Shown in pieces: positions 32,565 to 45,006 of a DNA stretch of 64,000 nt. Made by a program: the position numbers and the translations under genes. This DNA is from JBCCMF01 sp038747545 (GTDB lineage Bacteria > Bacteroidota > Rhodothermia > Rhodothermales > JBCCMF01). A model generated the notes under the pieces. The model worked only from the letters and a program-made list of their open reading frames with translations. It did not search any database and was not told the origin of the DNA. Each line of letters begins with the position of its first letter. The stretch's first letter is position 1. The DNA lies in NCBI GenBank assembly GCA_038747545.1, contig JBCDJT010000003.1:25735-89734 (forward strand), given 5' to 3'.

Positions 32565-33166
32565 CACTCGGCCTCGATGGCAGGCGCGGCGAAGGGCGAG
32601 GTCGTGTCCTCCGGCTCGCCGTCCTGCTTGGCGGCGGCCAGCTGCTGGTGGTAGCGCCCTTGGTACACGAGCAGTCCTATCACACCACCCAGGATAAACA
32701 CGTCGGCGAGGTTGAAGATGGGCAGCAACGTCGCATACGTGCCGCCCCAAAACGGCACCTCGGGCGGCACATAACCACGCCACACGTTGATGTGCAGGTA
32801 ATCGACCACACGGCCTTGGAAGAGCGGTCCATACTCGAACCAGACGCCGTAAAAGATCCGGTCGACGAGGTTGCCCAGCGCCCCGCCCATGACAAACGCC
32901 AAGCTGGCGGTGTACGGTGCGTAGCCTCGGCGCACATGGTAGAGGTAGCCCCCAATCAACGTCGTGGCAACGAGCGCCATGACGGGGATTAGCCAGCGCG
33001 GCCCCATCGTGAGCCCAAACGCCATCCCCGGGTTCTCGGCGAAGGTGATCCGCAGCCAGTTACCCGCCACCGCGATGGACTCCCCGGGAAACATGCCGAT
33101 GCGCACCGTCACCTTGATGACCTGATCAGCGATCAAGCTCAGGCAGATAATCCAGAGCAGGCGCAT
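32564..33166 (-). CDS. lspA: Lipoprotein signal peptidase II
   Basis: A 200-residue inner-membrane aspartyl protease that cleaves prolipoproteins after lipidation. The family signatures are present: ADQVIK in the first helix, GGALGNLVDR with the first catalytic Asp, and NLADVFILGG with the second. A region between the two (VWFEYGPLF...VPFWGG) is longer than in E. coli LspA, as is common in Bacteroidota. A hydrophilic tail of about 35 residues follows the last helix. The ATG at 33164-33166 was chosen. The protein is consistent with the many lipoproteins in the window. Confidence 0.92.
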   Translation of the reverse strand: MRLLWIICLSLIADQVIKVTVRIGMFPGESIAVAGNWLRITFAENPGMAFGLTMGPRWLIPVMALVATTLIGGYLYHVRRGYAPYTASLAFVMGGALGNLVDRIFYGVWFEYGPLFQGRVVDYLHINVWRGYVPPEVPFWGGTYATLLPIFNLADVFILGGVIGLLVYQGRYHQQLAAAKQDGEPEDTTSPFAAPAIEAE

Positions 33167-33393
33167 GGCGTGTGGGCAGCAGTGGGAGAAGGCTGGCGAA
33201 GGGGGAAGGGCGCTGAACGCGGCGAGGCTCAGGGAGTTTGCGCAACGAGGGCTGCGCAGGCCTCTGAGAGCCATTCGGGCAACAACGTTTCGTTCGTGGC
33301 TTCTAGTTCGTCGAGTGGCTATCCTGGACGAGGCCAGAGGGCGAACTGCTCGTTGTCCACCCCCCTAGCACGGATGCTGCCGACGTGCGCAGG

Positions 33394-33795
33394 TCACTTC
33401 TTCTGCTTCAGCTTGGCTTCGATGGAGATCTCCGTGTGGGGCACCGCCTCAAGCCGTTCCTTGGCGATGGGCTTACCCGTCACCTTGCAAATGCCGTACG
33501 TCTTGTTTTCGATGCGCTCCAGGGCGCGGTCTAGGTAGCCGATGAACTTCTGCTGGCGAGCAATCATCATGTACAGCTTCTCGCGTTCCATGGCGTCGGT
33601 GCCGGCGTCGGCCATGTGGAAGCTGTAAGCGGTGTCGTTCTCAGCCTGCTCGCGCGCGTCGGCGAGCTGTGCCTTCATGCTGTCGATGTCTTCCGTGCCC
33701 GAGGCGCGGCGCTTCAGGATGAGGGCCTTGAAGTAGGCCAGTTCGTCGTCTGAGAACGGGGATTCCACCCGCTGCTTTGCGTCTTTCTCCGCCAT
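33394..33795 (-). CDS. TraR/DksA-family regulator with degenerate zinc finger
   Basis: A 133-residue protein. Helical coiled-coil segments at about 15-95 carry the DAGTDAME acidic tip that probes the RNA polymerase secondary channel in DksA-like proteins. The C-terminal part is YGICKVTGKPIAKERLEAVPHTE, aligned with the zinc-finger segment of DksA. Only Cys103 of the four cysteines remains, so zinc is probably not bound. This matches the variant common in Bacteroidota. It should act as a transcription modulator, but its response to ppGpp is unknown. Confidence 0.85.
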   Translation of the reverse strand: MAEKDAKQRVESPFSDDELAYFKALILKRRASGTEDIDSMKAQLADAREQAENDTAYSFHMADAGTDAMEREKLYMMIARQQKFIGYLDRALERIENKTYGICKVTGKPIAKERLEAVPHTEISIEAKLKQKK

Positions 33796-33959
33796 AACGT
33801 CGTCTCGCTGAGCGTGGCTGCCGAGCACTCTGGCTGGGCCACGGTGATGTGTTCGAATAAAGGCTATGAGCGCCGATGCCGCGTAAGTTCAGGGCCAGCG
33901 CGTAGACTATTTTCTACGCTAGCGTTCAGAAGACCGTTCCTAGGCCAGGCCGGAGGGCA

Positions 33960-34823
<864 letters not shown>

Positions 34824-34895
34824 GTGAGGAGCAGATGTCTGCGAGGGAGAATGCTGAACGGCGTCAGGTTTAGGCGTTGGCTTTGTGCTCAAGCT

Positions 34896-35020
34896 TGTCA
34901 TCCCGAGCGCAGCCGAGAGCGCGAAGCACACCGCAGGTAAATCTCCCCCGATCACGTTTTGCACAGCCTCAAAGGGGGAGATCCCTCGACTCTGGTCTAC
35001 GACCTCCGCTCGGGATGACA
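34896..35020. repeat. 125-bp palindromic intergenic repeat (MITE/REP-like)
   Basis: A 14-bp perfect terminal inverted repeat, TGTCATCCCGAGCG at 34896-34909 and CGCTCGGGATGACA at 35007-35020, encloses a nested perfect 9-bp pair ATCTCCCCC (34941-34949) / GGGGGAGAT (34974-34982). The element sits between purU and ileS. The TGTCATCCCGAGCG motif with inner GGGATCTCC is of the type scattered in many bacterial genomes. It encodes nothing and could form a long hairpin in RNA read from either strand. Confidence 0.75.
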
Positions 35021-35072
35021 GTCCTGTAGGGTAGGCGCTTGGCTGAGGGCATCGCTCGGCAGTGTCTCTGCC

Positions 35073-38309
<3,237 letters not shown>

Positions 38310-38470
38310 GGAGCCGGTAAGTCAGATGCGTCAGAAAAGACGCGAAAATACAGATTTTCGAGAACGCGGAATGGAGAATTAGGAATGCAGAAACGGAGGG
38401 CACTCATTGCGATGGGTTAGGATGCTTGTGTACCTTGCCCCAACTCGCTGATGAATACATCCCCACCCGG

Positions 38471-39487
38471 ATGCGCTACCCGCTCATTCTGTTGCTGCTT
38501 ACCGCGATGTTGCGGATGCCCTGCGCCGCACAGACTCCGCCCGTTACCGCGGAGGAACTGGTCTCCGTGCTGCGCCTGCACAAGGAGCGCCTTTACAGCC
38601 ACTACGACTATCAGATGAGCTATCACCTGGGCGGGGTGCCGGATAGCTTGGCGGGCCGCTTGGTGATACCCGAGGCCGCCAACATCATCTTGACCGCCGT
38701 GCGCCAGGGCGCCCGCGGCGCCCACATGACCGTCCACATGCGCGTGGCGGGCGACCCAGAGGCTGCGGCTGCGCAGGCCTACGCCGCTCTGGTTGCCGCA
38801 GGCGGCGCGTTTAAGCCTGAACGCCAGTACGCCGAGCCCGACAGGGATTCTGGATTTGTGACGGGACGGACGCACACGCAGCCTGAGACGTATTGCAGCC
38901 TCAACCGCGAGCCTGTGGTCTTCCACGCTACACCTGAGATGCCCGAGGCCAACCTAACAGGGTACGTCGCTCTGGGCGATCCGCAGTACCTCTGCCGCCC
39001 CCGCCCACGCATGTCGCTGCTTCCCACGCGTGCCCAGCTTGAGCAGGAGGGCGCCAGCGAGGCTATTATCAAGTCCATGATGCGGAATCAACGAGACCGG
39101 GACCGGATGCCTGACCTCAGGCTGGTCATCCCAGACTCGCTCATAGGCCAGTCGGCGGGTACGTGGACGTCAACGGGTACCGGTGGAGAATCGAACTATT
39201 GGTGGACCTCCGAGCCGCTGGCCTATGCGGATTCGCCTATGGAGGCCGCAACGCTGCACGGCCAATTTGTGGCTCAGGTGGAAGAGCAGGGATGGGCGCG
39301 AGTGCAGGGCGGGTCAACGGGGCTTCGTGAGCACGCCACATCGAAGTGGTCGTATATGGATGCCGAAGGCTCACGGTGGCATGCCGACCTCATGGTGGAG
39401 CGTGTGGGGCGTCTGGAGGATGACTTGATCGAATACCGCGCTACCCTGACCATCGCAGGGACGCAAGCCGGGGAGGAACAGCCATGA
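38471..39487 (+). CDS. Secreted protein, first of a tandem paralogous pair
   Basis: A 338-residue protein with a signal peptide (ILLLLTAMLRMPCAAQ). The mature part shares a pattern with the next gene. Near the start is SYHLGGVPDSLAGRLVIPEAANI, then a segment with AAAAQAYAALVAAGG, and near the end EEQGWARVQGGSTGLREH with SKWSYMDAEGSRWHADL. These correspond to VPDAVRDRLFLPDDARV, ALQAEVLATGG and REQGWTEQVAEQPE in the neighbour. No known family was recognised. The start at 38471 gives the signal peptide. Its stop overlaps the next start (ATGA, 39484-39487), so both are made together. Confidence 0.6.
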   Translation: MRYPLILLLLTAMLRMPCAAQTPPVTAEELVSVLRLHKERLYSHYDYQMSYHLGGVPDSLAGRLVIPEAANIILTAVRQGARGAHMTVHMRVAGDPEAAAAQAYAALVAAGGAFKPERQYAEPDRDSGFVTGRTHTQPETYCSLNREPVVFHATPEMPEANLTGYVALGDPQYLCRPRPRMSLLPTRAQLEQEGASEAIIKSMMRNQRDRDRMPDLRLVIPDSLIGQSAGTWTSTGTGGESNYWWTSEPLAYADSPMEAATLHGQFVAQVEEQGWARVQGGSTGLREHATSKWSYMDAEGSRWHADLMVERVGRLEDDLIEYRATLTIAGTQAGEEQP

Positions 39488-40503
39488 GCACGAGCTACGC
39501 GAGACGGAGACGATCACTGTGCATGGCGCTCATCGGCCTCGTCCTGGCCTATGCCGCCGCCGATATCCATGCGCAGGCGGATGTCACCCCAGACGAGATG
39601 TTGGCCGTCTTCAAACTGAACGATCAGATCTCGCGCGGCGATGGGCAACGTGTGGCTGTTTCCCACACCGTGGGCGCCGTCCCCGACGCCGTGCGCGATC
39701 GCCTCTTCCTGCCAGATGACGCCCGCGTGGTCTTCACGCGCCAGCAGGAGTTCGATAAGCAGGTCACCGTGTACCTCCGCGCCGCGCCAGATAGCGTGGA
39801 GGCCATCGTGGCAGCGTTACAGGCCGAGGTTCTGGCCACAGGCGGCCGCTACCTACCCAGGGCCATCGAAGGCGAGGAGATGGACAAGGGCGAAGGCTTT
39901 GTGAGTCGGCGTATAGTGCGGGATTGGCCAGCGGTATTTTGCACCGCCGCCAACGCCACCATGGACTTCCGCATCGTGTCTAATGACCCGCACGTCAACC
40001 TCATCGTCGATTATGCAAAATCCCCGGGGCCGTTCAGGTGGTGGCCGTGCAGCCCTGATCAGGGCGTGCGCGAGACGAGGTACACGCGCATCGTCCAGAA
40101 GGAGGATAATTGGGCAGCCATAGGTGAGCAGATGCCGGTGCCCTACCTCGTTGTTTCTGATCCCGTGGAGCATGGTGGGCGACGCACGGTGGAGAGTGGC
40201 GGGTACAGCTTCACACTGGGTGGCTCGGACCCCGACTTCAGTGTCAACTCAAACCTGTTTACCATGCTGCCTGAGGAGGCCTTGCGCATGTCCTTGTCTA
40301 CGCAGCTGCGCGAGCAGGGCTGGACCGAGCAAGTTGCCGAGCAGCCTGAGTCAGGCGCGAGCCAGTGGACGAAGACCGATGCTGAGCGTGTGGCGTGGCA
40401 GCTCGTACTGCGTGTAGAGCCCCGGGCACGCCGTGTCAACCAACGCACGGGGTACGCCTACGAGGCAACGCTCGATCTGAGGCGGGCAGATGCCGAGCGG
40501 TAG
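39484..40503 (+). CDS. Secreted protein, second of a tandem paralogous pair
   Basis: A 339-residue protein with a signal peptide (LCMALIGLVLAYAAADIHAQ). It shares the arrangement of the preceding gene: VSHTVGAVPDAVRDRLFLP, YLRAAPDSVEAIVAALQAEVLATGG, and a C-terminal LREQGWTEQV...SQWTKTDAERVAWQLVLR. Both proteins share a duplicate-like internal plan in which an early beta-alpha unit resembles the late one. It is translationally coupled to its paralogue. Function is unknown, and both may form a hetero-oligomer outside the inner membrane (inference). Confidence 0.6.
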   Translation: MSTSYARRRRSLCMALIGLVLAYAAADIHAQADVTPDEMLAVFKLNDQISRGDGQRVAVSHTVGAVPDAVRDRLFLPDDARVVFTRQQEFDKQVTVYLRAAPDSVEAIVAALQAEVLATGGRYLPRAIEGEEMDKGEGFVSRRIVRDWPAVFCTAANATMDFRIVSNDPHVNLIVDYAKSPGPFRWWPCSPDQGVRETRYTRIVQKEDNWAAIGEQMPVPYLVVSDPVEHGGRRTVESGGYSFTLGGSDPDFSVNSNLFTMLPEEALRMSLSTQLREQGWTEQVAEQPESGASQWTKTDAERVAWQLVLRVEPRARRVNQRTGYAYEATLDLRRADAER

Positions 40504-40617
40504 ATCCGGCGCGTAGCTGAGACGGCTCGCATTGGGTGTCCGCGTCAGGCATCGGGTATTGACATGCCTTCCTCTCTGCTTGCGTGTGCTGCCATGTCTG
40601 CCTCCGACTTCTCCGCG

Positions 40618-41124
40618 ATGCGTCGCGTCATCATCATCGGCTCCGGTGGCTCTGGCAAATCAACGCTGGCAAAGCGCCTGGGGAGGCAGCTAGATCTGCC
40701 CGTCATCCACCTCGATGCGCACTACTGGAACCCCGGCTGGGTGGAGACGCCGCCGGATGCGTGGGCCGCCAAGGTCGACACGCTGATCCAGGGCGAGGCG
40801 TGGGTGATGGATGGCAACTATGGCGGCACCATGGACGCCCGCATGGCCAGAGCCGACACGATCATCTTCCTCGCGTTCTCGCGCTGGCGGTGCCTCTGGC
40901 GCGTGCTCGCCCGCCGCATCCGTTACCGCAACCGCACCCGCCCCGACATGGCGCCGGGCTGCCCGGAGCAGATGAATTGGGTCTTTGCCCATTACATCCT
41001 CATGTATCCCAACACGCGCACGCCACGCATTCTCAAGAAGCTCGCCGCCGTACGGGATACCAAGCAGGTGGTCGTGCTGAAGACGCCGCGCGAGGTTGAG
41101 CGCTTCACCAATGCCATCGGCTAG
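40618..41124 (+). CDS. P-loop kinase-like protein (adenylate-kinase/FlaR type)
   Basis: A 168-residue cytoplasmic protein with a P loop GSGGSGKST at residues 8-16, an early LPVIHLDAHYWNPGW segment, WVMDGNYGGTMDARMARAD, and LARRIRYRNRTRPDM with basic residues. This is the pattern of small 'topology modulation'/adenylate-kinase-related proteins (FlaR, YqaB-like), which phosphorylate small molecules of unknown identity. The ATG at 40618 was preferred because the frame before it has no pattern. It has no close neighbour on the same strand. Confidence 0.8.
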   Translation: MRRVIIIGSGGSGKSTLAKRLGRQLDLPVIHLDAHYWNPGWVETPPDAWAAKVDTLIQGEAWVMDGNYGGTMDARMARADTIIFLAFSRWRCLWRVLARRIRYRNRTRPDMAPGCPEQMNWVFAHYILMYPNTRTPRILKKLAAVRDTKQVVVLKTPREVERFTNAIG

Positions 41125-41410
41125 ACCTGACCGGGGGCGGCGCCCGCGCCTCAGAAGTGACGAGTATGTACCGCGCAGGGGGAGAGCCTGATACGTTTGC
41201 GCAACGTTACCAAACAAGGACGCGCGAGCACAACGGTTTGGGGCTGAACCGGTGCTACTATTGAAACGTGCTCCGGCCAAGCGTCGCCAACAGGGCTGTC
41301 CCCACTCCACCTCTCGCACTGCACAGCCCCACTAGCTCAGGCGCTCACCACAATCTGACGAGGTCAGGGCCCCTACCCACTCATCGACACATTGCATTGG
41401 ATTAATCTAT
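41125..41410. other. Intergenic region before the aldehyde dehydrogenase
   Basis: These 286 bases separate two plus-strand genes. They hold small dyads: CGGTT...AACCG at about 41233-41250 and GGGCTGT...ACAGCCC around 41292-41327. A TACGTTTG at 41192-41199 fits the TAnnTTTG minus-7 box of Bacteroidota promoters, but no matching upstream element is seen. No coding frame was recognised. Confidence 0.35.
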
Positions 41411-42958
41411 ATGGCAAAGCAGATTTTCGAGAAGGCCCGCTGGGAAACGCTCCTCGCACAGATGAAGACCGCCTGTCCTGAGGCGTTCAACGCCGCCGGC
41501 GACATCCTCAACCTCATCAACGGCGCGTGGCAGAACGAGGGCAACCGCAAGCCGTTCTCCTCCGGCGTGGACGGCACGATGCTGGGGTACTACCCGATGC
41601 TCCGTACCGCCGAGGGCAAGGAGGCTGTAGAGTATTGCGCCGAGGAGTTCAAGACGTGGAAAGACGTCGATCTCGACGAGCGGAAGGTGCGGGTCACGCG
41701 GGCCCTGGACGACATGGAGGCGCATAAAGAGCTGCTGGCGTTCGTGCTCGTCTGGGAGATTGGCAAGCCGTACGCGCAGGCCCTGAGCGGCGTAGAGCGG
41801 TGCATCAGCGGTGTGCGCTGGTACGTGGATCACATCGAAACCATGATGGACGGGCGCGGACCGCTCGGCGTGATCTCCAACATCGCCTCGTGGAACTACC
41901 CGCTCTCGGTGCTGGTGCATGCCTCGCTGGTACAAGCGCTCGCAGGCAACGCGGTCATCGCCAAGACGCCCTCCGACGGCGGCCTCTGGTCGCTGACGAT
42001 GTGCTTTGCCTTCGCCAAGCGCCACGGCTTGCCGGTGTCGCTCATCAGCGGATCGGGGGGCGTGCTGAGCGAAGCGCTCGTCTCGCATGACGCCATCGAC
42101 TGCCTCTCGTACGTCGGCGGCAAGAGCAACGGGCGCATGATCGCCAACTCGCTCTTCAACAAGAAGAAGCGCTACATGCTGGAGATGGAGGGCATCAACA
42201 CCTACGGCGTCTGGGACTTCTCCGACTGGGACAACCTGGGCCAGCAGATCAAGTCCGGCTTCAAGTACGGCAAGCAGCGCTGCACGGCCTACGTGCGGTT
42301 CGTGGTGCAGCGGACGCTCTTCCCCAAGTTTCTGGAGATGTACCTGCCCGCGCTGAAAGCCTTGCAGTATGGCCACCCGCTGCTCGTCGAAGAAGGCGAT
42401 ACGGCGCCACCGAACTACGACTTCGGCCCGCTCATCAACGCCCGGCGTGTGAGCGACATCAACGTGATGTTCAACGACGCGCTCGGCAAGGGCGCGGTCT
42501 CGATCTACCAGGGCGAGCTGGATGAGGCCAACTTCCTGCCGCACCAGGACACGTCGGCGTACCTGCCGCCAGCCTCGCTGCTCAACCTGCCGCGCAACGC
42601 CAAGCTGTACCACAACGAGCCCTTCGGCCCGCTCGACAGCATCGTGCTCGTGGACAGCATGGATGAGTTGATCACCGAGATGAACGTCTCGAACGGCGCG
42701 CTGGTGTCATCCATCGCCTGCGACAGGGCCGAAGAGGCGAACGAGATTGCGCGTCAGCTGCGGGGCTACAAAGTGGGCATCAACAAGATGAAGTCGCGCG
42801 GCGACCGCGAGGCGACGTTCGGCGGCATCGGCGAGTCCTGGAAGGGCTGCTTCGTGGGCGGTGAGTACTTGGTGCAGGCAGTAACCAAGTCGCACAACGG
42901 CGCTCGGCTCTTCGGTAACTTCCCCGAGTACACGCTCCTGCCCGAGCAGCGCGCCTGA
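41411..42958 (+). CDS. Aldehyde dehydrogenase-family oxidoreductase
   Basis: A 515-residue NAD(P)-dependent dehydrogenase. The cofactor site includes ISNIASWNYPLSVLVHA and the SGGVLSEALVSH region. The catalytic Glu is Glu258 (LEMEGIN, replacing the usual ELGGKN), and the nucleophile is Cys291 (KYGKQRCTAYVR), 33 residues later as in the family. The oxyanion Asn is in ASWNYP. The substrate is unknown, and the altered EMEGI stretch is atypical. The protein has no signal peptide. Its long upstream region suggests its own promoter. Confidence 0.85.
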   Translation: MAKQIFEKARWETLLAQMKTACPEAFNAAGDILNLINGAWQNEGNRKPFSSGVDGTMLGYYPMLRTAEGKEAVEYCAEEFKTWKDVDLDERKVRVTRALDDMEAHKELLAFVLVWEIGKPYAQALSGVERCISGVRWYVDHIETMMDGRGPLGVISNIASWNYPLSVLVHASLVQALAGNAVIAKTPSDGGLWSLTMCFAFAKRHGLPVSLISGSGGVLSEALVSHDAIDCLSYVGGKSNGRMIANSLFNKKKRYMLEMEGINTYGVWDFSDWDNLGQQIKSGFKYGKQRCTAYVRFVVQRTLFPKFLEMYLPALKALQYGHPLLVEEGDTAPPNYDFGPLINARRVSDINVMFNDALGKGAVSIYQGELDEANFLPHQDTSAYLPPASLLNLPRNAKLYHNEPFGPLDSIVLVDSMDELITEMNVSNGALVSSIACDRAEEANEIARQLRGYKVGINKMKSRGDREATFGGIGESWKGCFVGGEYLVQAVTKSHNGARLFGNFPEYTLLPEQRA

Positions 42959-43025
42959 TGCCAGCCCCGAGAGATGACGCTGCAAGCTTGTCATCGGGGT
43001 AGATGTCGCAAAAATGGCAAAACGG

Positions 43026-43130
43026 ACCCCCTCTCCTTGCTAGGAGAGGGTTGGGGTGAGGTAGATTGAGGTCTACCGCCATCCCTTGTTTCGGACCTCA
43101 CCCTGTCCCTCTCCGCCCTAGGAGAGGGGA
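43026..43130. repeat. Palindromic intergenic repeat with two hairpin arms
   Basis: Two 36-bp arms (43026-43062 and 43095-43130) are imperfect inverted copies, about three quarters identical, each itself a hairpin of CCCCTCTCC-N6-GGAGAGGG type flanked by GGGGTGAGGT. They lie between the aldehyde dehydrogenase and the GH62 gene, both ends facing inwards. This layout matches common dispersed palindromic repeats. It may also act as a bidirectional terminator between the convergent genes. Confidence 0.6.
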
Positions 43131-43203
43131 CGCCGAGGCGACCGTGGTCAACAGACCTTGCCCATCGATTTACCAGGTCAGATGGGATCAGGCAGCGCTG
43201 CCG

Positions 43204-44226
43204 TCACTCGACCTCGCGCAGCACGCCGATGCTCCACGGGATCTCGCCGTACGGCAAGCCCTGCCGCACGGCGATGGGCACGCCCTGGTAGACGAACGTG
43301 TAGTCGTCGCCATCTACCTCCATCGCCTCGTCGTAGCCCGACCGGACCAACTCGCCATGGCTGATCGAGTCCGTCCACCGTTCGCCCTCAAAGGCGACGT
43401 TGTTCATGGCGGCGAACGCATGCGACGAGTCGGCGGCGATGGGTGCCCACTCGCCGTCGAGCGCATCGGTGGCGTAGAGCTTGAAGTACCGTCGGTCGCC
43501 GGGGAGGGTGGCTTCGATGACGTTGATGAACTGGTCGGTGCCGTTGACCTTGTAGATGTGGCTGGCCTCAAAGATGTCGGTTTGCTGGGCGAGTACGGGC
43601 TCAGTCCAACCATACGGGAAGTCGGCCAGCGCGGTCTCCTCGCGCCACATGTTGCCGTTGTCGGAGGTAAAGAACAAGTGCATCTTCTCATCGTCGGCGA
43701 TGACCCAGAAGTCGAGGTAGCGGTTGTCCTCGGGGCGCGGGACCTCCATCGGCTTCATCTCGGACCACGAGGTGGGGTCTGAAATGTCGGTGGTGGTGGC
43801 GTAGGCGGCTTGGTAGGGCGGATCCCATTCGGGGTTTCGGGTCTGCGCGACCATATACCACTTCTCATGCGGGCTGAAGTAGAAGACCTGGGGCGCGGCC
43901 GCGTAGCCATCGTGGTGCGGCATCATGATCGCCTCGTTGGCATCGGCCTCGTCGAAGTCGGCGAAGCTGAGGTAGGCCAGGCCGTGGCTGCGCTCGTACC
44001 CTCGTACGGTGAAGAAGGTGTGGTACCGCCCGTCGTAGTACACAATCGACGGGTCCTTCATGGCGATCCAGTCGGCATCGGGGAGCGCATCGGAGCGGAT
44101 GATCGGGTCGCCCGCCGTCCACTGGTAGCTGTCGTCAAGGACAGGCTCTTGCGCCGATTGCCCTGCTGTGCAAGCAGCCAGCGCAATGGCGAGGAGTAGG
44201 GTAGAGGGCAGAGCGGAAGCACGCAT
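43204..44226 (-). CDS. GH62-like alpha-L-arabinofuranosidase lipoprotein
   Basis: A 340-residue lipoprotein (Cys19 in ALAAC). The five-bladed propeller shows the GH62 catalytic triad: Asp58 in AMKDPSIVYYDGRYH (base), Asp172 in RYLDFWVI (pKa modulator) and Glu220 in FEASHIYK (acid). GH62 enzymes remove arabinose from arabinoxylan, and they are commonly lipid-anchored in Bacteroidota. TRNPEWDPPYQAAYATTTDI and ISHGELVRSGYDEAM are further family segments. The start at 44226 was preferred because it begins a proper lipoprotein signal. The enzyme may clip side chains from plant or algal glycans near the cell. Confidence 0.8.
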   Translation of the reverse strand: MRASALPSTLLLAIALAACTAGQSAQEPVLDDSYQWTAGDPIIRSDALPDADWIAMKDPSIVYYDGRYHTFFTVRGYERSHGLAYLSFADFDEADANEAIMMPHHDGYAAAPQVFYFSPHEKWYMVAQTRNPEWDPPYQAAYATTTDISDPTSWSEMKPMEVPRPEDNRYLDFWVIADDEKMHLFFTSDNGNMWREETALADFPYGWTEPVLAQQTDIFEASHIYKVNGTDQFINVIEATLPGDRRYFKLYATDALDGEWAPIAADSSHAFAAMNNVAFEGERWTDSISHGELVRSGYDEAMEVDGDDYTFVYQGVPIAVRQGLPYGEIPWSIGVLREVE

Positions 44227-44424
44227 GAGGTAGCACGTCAGGTCCAGTAGAAGAGCAGGCATCGGCAAAGTAGGAAGCACGCGGGTCAGATGCCGGAGCG
44301 GTAGAAAGGAGCTGCCATGTAACGTTCGTCTCCGGCCGAATCGCCCTGTGGGGCAGTCCGTAAACGGACATACGGCAGCCGCTTCTTCGGTGTGTGCAGC
44401 CCACCACCATCACTCCCAAACCAC

Positions 44425-44985
44425 ATGGCGATCATGAAAGTACTTGGCGGTATCCTCGGCGGCGTGCTGACCCTCTGGATTGGATGGGGCGTCTATGTGA
44501 TCTACACCACCGAACGTCCCCCGCACGAGGTCACGCAGCGCCTCGGCTCGGGCGTAGAGGTGCGTCAGTACGCCGAGCAGACGTGGATCTCGACGGCCTA
44601 CACGAGCGATCGCGGGGCCTTTCCCGTGCTCGGCTCGTACATCTTTGGTCGCAACCAGGAGCAGGAGACCGTGGCCATGACCGCGCCCGTCATCACCGGC
44701 GAGAAGATGACGTTCATCCTGCCTGCTGGCGTCACGCAGGAGAACGCGCCCACGCCCGACGGTCAGCCGATCGAGTTTACCACCGTGCCTCCGCGCAAAG
44801 TGGCTGCGCTGGCCTTCTCGTGGTGGGTGCCCGAAGACCGCGTGGCGCGGAAGACCGCAGCGCTGCTAGAAGTGCTGCGCGAGGCGGGCGTCGAGACCGT
44901 AGGCGAGCCGTTCCTGATGCGCTACAACGATCCCTGGACGCCGCCCTTCCTGCGGCGCAACGAAGTGGGCATCGAGGTGCGCTAG
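44425..44985 (+). CDS. SOUL heme-binding family protein, membrane-anchored
   Basis: A 186-residue protein with one N-terminal membrane segment (about 8-26) and a SOUL domain: VEVRQYAEQTWISTAYTSD, QEQETVAMTAPVITGEKM, ISFTTVPPRKVAAL-like KVAALAFSWW, and a late PFLMRYNDPWTPPFLRRNEVGIEV. Members bind heme in eukaryotes and archaea, though the heme ligand is not conserved in all. An in-frame ATG at 44434 would drop three residues. It is convergent with the small membrane protein gene 21 bases later. Confidence 0.8.
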   Translation: MAIMKVLGGILGGVLTLWIGWGVYVIYTTERPPHEVTQRLGSGVEVRQYAEQTWISTAYTSDRGAFPVLGSYIFGRNQEQETVAMTAPVITGEKMTFILPAGVTQENAPTPDGQPIEFTTVPPRKVAALAFSWWVPEDRVARKTAALLEVLREAGVETVGEPFLMRYNDPWTPPFLRRNEVGIEVR

Positions 44986-45006
44986 GGCGCGCAGCCTACG
45001 TTTGGA

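Noticed and set aside
41402..42613. 403-codon open frame on the minus strand
   Set aside because: It is antisense to the aldehyde dehydrogenase with intact Glu258 and Cys291. Product is basic and repetitive.
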